Part shown: piece by piece, positions 59,510 to 64,000 of the stretch | Layout: each line of letters begins with the position of its first letter | Numbering within the stretch: position 1 is the first letter of the stretch | Assembly: GCA_943371025.1 (NCBI GenBank) | Contig: CALRTC020000001.1 | Span: 485,802-549,801, forward strand | Direction of reading: 5' to 3' | Length of the DNA stretch: 64,000 nucleotides | Source: Niveispirillum sp943371025 | GTDB taxonomy: Bacteria > Pseudomonadota > Alphaproteobacteria > Azospirillales > Azospirillaceae | The notes under the pieces: model-generated | What the model saw: only the letters and a program-made list of their open reading frames with translations | What the model was told of the DNA's origin: nothing | Database searches by the model: none | Position numbers and translations under genes: made by a program

Positions 59510-60287
59510 TGTCGCGATAGGGCATGGCGTCGGCGCAGATCGGGTCCGATGCGCCATCGGTCAGGAAGGCACCGGCGATGGCGGCCACCCGGCCCCAGAG
59601 ATATTCGGGCAGCGCCGACCCCGCCGACAGACGTTTCACGCCCAGAGGCGCCAGGGCTGCCGCATCGGCCAGCCCAGGGCGGGCCATGACATTCAGCGGT
59701 ACTTTAATATTATTGGATATCATCTTGATTTCCAATGGATCGGTCACGCCAGCGGGGAACAGGCCGCTGGCCCCGGATGCCGCATAGAGCGCGCCGCGGC
59801 GGATCACCTCTGCCGCGCGGTCGGCCGGAGCGGCCAGCCCCTTCAGATAGACATCCGTGCGGGCATTGATGAACAGGCCCGGCCCCACGGCGGCGCGGAT
59901 GGCGCGGATCTTGTCGGCCAGCAGGTCGGGCGTGCCAGCCCCATCCTCGATATTGATGCCCACGACGCCGGTGGCGACGATGCGGGTGGCGAGCTCGGCG
60001 ACGGCGGCGGGATCGTCGCTGTAGCCGGCTTCCATATCGATGCTGACGGGCAGAGCGGGCACGGCGCGGACGATATTGGCGGCGGCGGATAGCAGCAGGT
60101 CAGCCGGCAGCCGGTTGCCGTCGGCCACGCCCAGGGCCCAGGCCAGACCGGCGCTGGTGGTGGCGATGGCCTTCGCACCCAGGCTGGCCATCATGCGGGC
60201 AGAGCCGGCATCCCAGACATTGCACAGGATCAGTGGGGCATCACCCTGATGCAGGGCGTGGAAAATGGCGAACTTATCGATGGTCAT
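59481..60287 (-). CDS. Isocitrate lyase/PEP mutase-superfamily enzyme
   Basis: Acts on a C-C or P-C bond next to a carboxylate; exact reaction unknown. The 268-residue TIM-barrel protein has NVWDAGSARMMASLGAKA, the metal site SIDMEAGYSDD, GINIEDG and INARTDVYL, as in oxaloacetate decarboxylase or PEP-mutase-like proteins; the KKCGH isocitrate lyase motif is absent. The start at 60287 overlaps the upstream Ada-like stop as ATGA, so it is translationally coupled to it. Confidence 0.83.
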   Translation of the reverse strand: MTIDKFAIFHALHQGDAPLILCNVWDAGSARMMASLGAKAIATTSAGLAWALGVADGNRLPADLLLSAAANIVRAVPALPVSIDMEAGYSDDPAAVAELATRIVATGVVGINIEDGAGTPDLLADKIRAIRAAVGPGLFINARTDVYLKGLAAPADRAAEVIRRGALYAASGASGLFPAGVTDPLEIKMISNNIKVPLNVMARPGLADAAALAPLGVKRLSAGSALPEYLWGRVAAIAGAFLTDGASDPICADAMPYRDINALMAASA

Positions 60288-61342
60288 GAGGCGATATCCA
60301 AGGTCTGGATGAAGGGGGCAAGGTGGCGATGGGCGTAGGCACCCCAGGGATGCCATCGTCGTTCCCCATCATGGATGGGAACGGGCCCGTCCCAGGGGGC
60401 CGGTACGCGCAGTCCCGGCCGGTCCGCCACCAGCGGCGCCAGACGCGGGTCCTGCGCCAGATGGGCATTGATGGTCACCATGTCGGCCGACAGGTCGAAC
60501 CGCCGCCGGATGCGCGGTACGATGGCCGACAGGCCGGCGATGGAGCCAGTGCGGATGGTGGCGCGCAAGGCGTCCTGATCAGCCAGGGCGGTCACCGTGA
60601 CCTGTCCGTCGGGCAGCAGGCGGTGCCAGGTGCCGTCGATGATGTGTTCGGCGGGGTCGGCCTGTGCGGCCACGGCCTGCAACAGGTCGGGCCAGTCCAG
60701 CGGCGGGCGGTAGCGCAGGCGCAGGATGACACCATCCGTCGCCACGCTGCCTTCCGGCCGGTCGGCCGCAATCTGCCGCCGCAACTCACGGGGCGGTCGG
60801 CCATAGAGCGCCTGGAAGGTCTCGTTGAAGCGGCGGATTGATCCGAAACCGGCGGCCAGCGCCACCTCTGCCATGGGCAGGCTGGTCTCGTGCAGCAATT
60901 GCTTGGCGAACAGCACACGGCGCGTCTGGGCCACGGCGATGGGGCTGGCGCCCAGATGCTGTTTGAACAGTCGGCGCAATTGCCGCTCCCCCACGCCCAG
61001 CCGGCTGGCCAGCGCATCGACACTGGCATCATCGCCGTCCAGGGCGCCGTCGGCGATCAGGGCCAGACCCCGGCTGACGGTATTGGAGGTGCCGCGCCAG
61101 ACGGCCAGATCGGGGGCGGCTTCCGGCCGGCAGCGCAGGCAGGGGCGGAAACCCGCTTCCTGTGCGGCCGCCGCACTGGGATAGAAGCGGCAATTCTCCG
61201 CCTTGGGCGTGCGGGCCGGGCAGATGGGACGGCAATAGATGCCGGTGGTCACCACGGCCGTGAAGAACCGTCCGTCGAAGCGGGCGTCACGGGTTTCAAC
61301 GGCGCGGTAACAGGCGATTGGGTCGAGCGTTTCCATGGGCAT
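60284..61342 (-). CDS. Ada/AlkA-type regulator lacking the DNA-glycosylase domain
   Basis: Methylation-responsive transcription factor. The 352-residue protein has the Ada zinc domain (Cys37, Cys41, Cys68, Cys71; YCRPICPAR, FRPCLRCRPE), an AraC DNA-binding part (LASRLGVGERQLRRLFKQHL, EVALAAGFGSIRRFNETF) and an AlkA N-terminal domain (about 195-318). Normally an HhH-GPD glycosylase follows; here the sequence jumps after GLRVPAPWDG to WHPWGAYAHRHL, which resembles the very C-terminus of AlkA, leaving only about 33 residues. This looks like an in-frame internal deletion of the catalytic domain. The ATG at 61342 has AGGA upstream. Confidence 0.8.
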   Translation of the reverse strand: MPMETLDPIACYRAVETRDARFDGRFFTAVVTTGIYCRPICPARTPKAENCRFYPSAAAAQEAGFRPCLRCRPEAAPDLAVWRGTSNTVSRGLALIADGALDGDDASVDALASRLGVGERQLRRLFKQHLGASPIAVAQTRRVLFAKQLLHETSLPMAEVALAAGFGSIRRFNETFQALYGRPPRELRRQIAADRPEGSVATDGVILRLRYRPPLDWPDLLQAVAAQADPAEHIIDGTWHRLLPDGQVTVTALADQDALRATIRTGSIAGLSAIVPRIRRRFDLSADMVTINAHLAQDPRLAPLVADRPGLRVPAPWDGPVPIHDGERRWHPWGAYAHRHLAPFIQTLDIAS

Positions 61343-61403
61343 GATCCTGCCACGGCCTGCCCCCGCCGGCTCGCGGTTTTCGGACATGGAGGGTTCAGGT
61401 CCC

Positions 61404-61475
61404 CTCAGGCGCCGGGCGGGCGCATCCGCGCCCTTGGCTTACGGCGCACGAGCGCCGGGCCGGCGGTCGCCGGCC
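61404..61475 (+). repeat. Three-hairpin dispersed repeat, copy 4
   Basis: CTCAGGCGCCGGGCG, hairpin 1 GGGCGC-ATCC-GCGCCC (61418-61433), CTTGGCT, hairpin 2 GGCGC-ACGA-GCGCC (61443-61456), hairpin 3 GCCGGC-GGTC-GCCGGC (61459-61474). Complete copy between two minus-strand genes. Confidence 0.85.
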
Positions 61476-61513
61476 TGTGTAAGGCGCATTCGTCCATAGG
61501 CATGACTTCTGTA

Positions 61514-63046
61514 TCACCGGCTGGCCGGTCGCCCGTAAAGCAGCAGGCCCGCGATGCCGGCACCATTCAACGCCAGCAGCAGCGGCAGGGACCAGAGGGG
61601 GGCTGCATAGACCAGAACCCCCCAGGCCAGCCCGAACAGGATGAAGCCCAGCAGCATCTCTCCGATCAGCGGCAGGATGTTGCCCTGGTAACGCTTCTGG
61701 AAGGCCTTGCGCCCGCCCACGGGCGGCTCCTGGCGCATGTCGAAGGCCAGATAGAGCTGCACGGCCAGCAGCGAGACCAGCCAGACCTGCAGGGCGGCGA
61801 TGGGCGTGCGCAGGGCGACATAGAGGCACAGCGCCGTCACCAGGGCGACTGACGGCAGGCTGGCGGCCAGCAAGCGATCGGCCGTCAGGCGCCGCGTGGA
61901 GACGGGGGCCGTGCCCAGCAGGTCGGGCGCGTCTTCGCCCGCGAAGGCCAGCCAGACCAGGGAACCGGCCAACAAGCCCGCCACCGGCACCATGCCCAGC
62001 CAGCCGAAGGCCATCGCCTCTCCCGCCGCCGTCGTCACCGTCTTGCCGATCGTCGGCAGGACGATGGGCGCGGCCACCAGCAGGATGGAGATGACCTGGG
62101 TCAGCAGACCGGGATCGCGCAGGATCAGGCGCCATTCCTTCCATAGAACCGAACCGGTCACGCCGCGGACTCGCATGGACAGGGCGCCGTCCTTTGCAGG
62201 GCGGCGCTTGGGGCTGGCGTCCGCGCCGGCGGCGGCGTTGACGCTGCGCACGAAACTTTGCCCCAGCAGGCTGGTGGCCAGGATGAAGCCGCCGAAGGCA
62301 ATCAGCAGCAGCAGGATGGTTGCCATCCCGTCACCCGTGATCGCGGCGCCCAGCCAGCGCAACGGGGCGGCGGCCGGACTGTCGGCCAGCGCGATCAGGC
62401 CCTCGAAGCCGCGCCGCCGGGGACCGTCCTCGGCCGCGCGCTGCATGTTGGGGATCTGACCGGCCAGGGCGGCGCCGATGCCGATGACGCCGCCGATCAC
62501 CTGGGTCGCCGTGCGTGCCCGGCGCGGGCCTACCAGCCGGACCAGCAGCAGAACCAGCAGGAAGGACAGGGTGACGGACAGCATGGCCAGGGCCGGCAGG
62601 GTCAGGTACCCGATCAGCCAGCGGGCAGAGATGATGATGGCACCGCCATTCATGAAGCAACCAGCCATCAGAATCGACCCCGACATGACCGACAGGGCCA
62701 CGGCCAGGAGCCGGATGGGCAGAATGATCCCTGGTCGCAGGGGGGAAGAAAGCAGCAGGTCCAGGTCGCCGCGCGTATAGATGGCCTGCACCGTCAGTTG
62801 CATGGAGGCGGCCAGCATGATGGCCATGGAAAACAGGCCGACCCCGCCGAACACCATTTCCACCGCTGCCGGTTCCAGCTTGATGCGGGCGAAACCGAAT
62901 GCGGACAGGATGCCGATGCCCTGCAGGAACAGCAGCCCCACGATCAGCAGCGCCCAGGCCCAGGGACCGGTGCGCTTGGTGCGCAGGGCGAGGCGCATTT
63001 CATGTTTCAGCAGCCAGGGCAGGCTGCCCGGCGCCAGGGCGATCAT
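61514..63046 (-). CDS. ABC-2-type exporter permease
   Basis: Membrane part of an export pump. The 510-residue protein has about 12 hydrophobic helices in two halves, including LSSPLRPGIILPIRLLAV and LLGTAPVSTRRLTADRLLAA, the paired coupling-loop-like segments of large ABC-2 permeases. It overlaps the ATPase gene by 4 bases (ATGA). Substrate unknown. Confidence 0.8.
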   Translation of the reverse strand: MIALAPGSLPWLLKHEMRLALRTKRTGPWAWALLIVGLLFLQGIGILSAFGFARIKLEPAAVEMVFGGVGLFSMAIMLAASMQLTVQAIYTRGDLDLLLSSPLRPGIILPIRLLAVALSVMSGSILMAGCFMNGGAIIISARWLIGYLTLPALAMLSVTLSFLLVLLLVRLVGPRRARTATQVIGGVIGIGAALAGQIPNMQRAAEDGPRRRGFEGLIALADSPAAAPLRWLGAAITGDGMATILLLLIAFGGFILATSLLGQSFVRSVNAAAGADASPKRRPAKDGALSMRVRGVTGSVLWKEWRLILRDPGLLTQVISILLVAAPIVLPTIGKTVTTAAGEAMAFGWLGMVPVAGLLAGSLVWLAFAGEDAPDLLGTAPVSTRRLTADRLLAASLPSVALVTALCLYVALRTPIAALQVWLVSLLAVQLYLAFDMRQEPPVGGRKAFQKRYQGNILPLIGEMLLGFILFGLAWGVLVYAAPLWSLPLLLALNGAGIAGLLLYGRPASR

Positions 63047-63804
63047 GCTGCCACCGCCTTGCCGGAGACCAGATCCAGGAACAGATCCTCCAGCGAGGCG
63101 CCGTCGCGCCCATGCTGCTGACGCAGCGCGTCCAGCGTGCCTTCGGCCAGCAGCAGCCCGTGCTGGATGATGCCGATGCGGTCCACCAGCCGTTCCGCTA
63201 CCTCCATGATGTGGGTGGTCAGGATGATGGTGCAGCCGGCGCGCGCCTTTTCCGCCAGCAGGTCCTTCACCTGCCGCGCAATGGCGGCATCCAGGCCGGT
63301 CAACGGCTCGTCCAGGATCAGCAGCCGGGGGTCGTGGATGAGCGCACCGGCCAGGGCCGCCTTCTGCTTCATGCCGCGCGAGAAGCCTTCGCAGCGTTCA
63401 TGGCGATGGTCATGCAGTTCCAGGCGGGTCAGCAGCTCGTCTGCCCGGTCGGCTGCCGTGCTTGCATCAATGCCCCAGAGCCCGGCCACGAATTCCAGAT
63501 ATTCGACAGGCGTCAGCTTGTCATACAGCATCGGCTCGTCCGGCAGCCAGGCGATCTGGCGCTTGGCGGCGATGGGGTCGGTGGCGGTGTCCACCCCGAA
63601 AACCCGGATGCTGCCCGCCGTCGGGTTCAGCAGGCCCACCACCATCTTCAGCGTCGTGGTCTTACCGGCACCGTTGGGGCCCAGAAGCCCGTAGAATTCA
63701 CCCGGCTGGATGGTCAGGTCGATGCCCTTGACCGCCTCCTTCTCCCCATAGGATTTGCGCAAGGACCGGATTTCCAGGGCAGGGGGAGGGGCGTTCAGGG
63801 TCAT
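63043..63804 (-). CDS. ABC exporter ATP-binding protein
   Basis: ATPase driving the neighbouring ABC-2 permease. The 253-residue protein has Walker A GPNGAGKTTTLK, the signature-like CEGFSRGMKQKAALAGALI, Walker B LLILDEPLTGLD and the switch His in ILTTHIMEVAERL. The ATG at 63804 fits the conserved start; the frame is open to 63867. It is co-translated with the permease. Confidence 0.9.
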   Translation of the reverse strand: MTLNAPPPALEIRSLRKSYGEKEAVKGIDLTIQPGEFYGLLGPNGAGKTTTLKMVVGLLNPTAGSIRVFGVDTATDPIAAKRQIAWLPDEPMLYDKLTPVEYLEFVAGLWGIDASTAADRADELLTRLELHDHRHERCEGFSRGMKQKAALAGALIHDPRLLILDEPLTGLDAAIARQVKDLLAEKARAGCTIILTTHIMEVAERLVDRIGIIQHGLLLAEGTLDALRQQHGRDGASLEDLFLDLVSGKAVAA

Positions 63805-63912
63805 GCGGGCGGCTCCGTCCTTGGTTCCTGCCAGAGTGGCGGGAATCGGCACGGAAGGATTAACCAAATTGATTGCGCTGTCACGCGCGGCGCGGGGGTG
63901 TTTGCATGTTCC

Positions 63913-63984
63913 CTCATGCGCCGGGCGCCGCCATCCGGCGGCTTGGCTTCACGCGCACATGGGTGCGCGGGCCGCCGGTCGGCG
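63913..63984 (+). repeat. Three-hairpin dispersed repeat, copy 5
   Basis: CTCATGCGCCGGGCG, hairpin 1 CCGCC-ATCC-GGCGG (63928-63941), CTTGGCT, hairpin 2 GCGCAC-ATGG-GTGCGC (63953-63968), short hairpin 3 CGCC-GGTC-GGCG (63973-63984). Upstream of the ABC exporter; the window ends shortly after. Confidence 0.8.
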
Positions 63985-64000
63985 TCCACCAAGGGTCATG

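Overview
The window is GC-rich, densely coding DNA from a Gram-negative bacterium, most likely an alphaproteobacterium of the Rhodospirillales/Azospirillaceae type. This placement is inferred from the TonB receptor style, the lysine-type (K469) H+-pyrophosphatase, the N-type ATPase operon, the FliL/stator genes and an RNase J. No rRNA or tRNA genes, IS elements, phage genes or CRISPR arrays were seen. Both ends are open: the gene at the left edge lacks its start.

Layout. 1-1341: 3' end of a large repetitive surface adhesin. 1.5-10 kb: pectin/uronate block (kdgK, TonB receptor, eda, pectate lyase, LacI regulator, FAH-family hydratase). 10-22.5 kb: ion-motive block: motB-motA, a nine-gene N-type ATP synthase operon (atpDCQRBEFAG), a degenerate EAL-like protein, fliL and hppA. 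22.5-25.4 kb: DUF1232 protein and two divergent citrate synthases, one with an N-terminal helix-turn-helix. 25.5-29 kb: AGE-family sugar isomerase, fructokinase and ROK repressor. 29-40.5 kb: SulP transporter, glycosyltransferase plus gmd-fcl (GDP-fucose), MFS exporter, DUF2306 protein with a LytS/LytTR two-component pair, GNAT, argC and a gamma-carbonic-anhydrase-like protein. 40.7-49.3 kb: GGDEF-EAL protein, TetR with an RND pump, GMC oxidoreductase. 49.4-52.1 kb: metNIQ. 52.4-55.7 kb: second uronate block (uxaC, kduI, kduD). 56-64 kb: RNase J, EamA exporter, LysR, PEP-mutase-like enzyme, Ada/AlkA-like protein without its glycosylase domain, and an ABC exporter pair.

How it works together. 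The two uronate blocks, about 45 kb apart, form a nearly complete pectin route: pectate lyase, outer-membrane uptake, KduI, KduD, KdgK, Eda. They share a 14-bp operator-like motif with half-site TGACACCGGT, found five times, always in front of these genes. It is the likely target of the LacI protein at 8031-9119.

Most notable non-coding signal. A roughly 70-bp element occurs five times (1383, 25460, 55858, 61404, 63913), always in the same orientation. It folds into three consecutive hairpins whose loops are conserved while the stems change by compensating substitutions, around a constant CTTGGCT linker. A second, unrelated group of long GC-rich inverted repeats with a GAAA-type core sits at 40588, 50245 and 54814.
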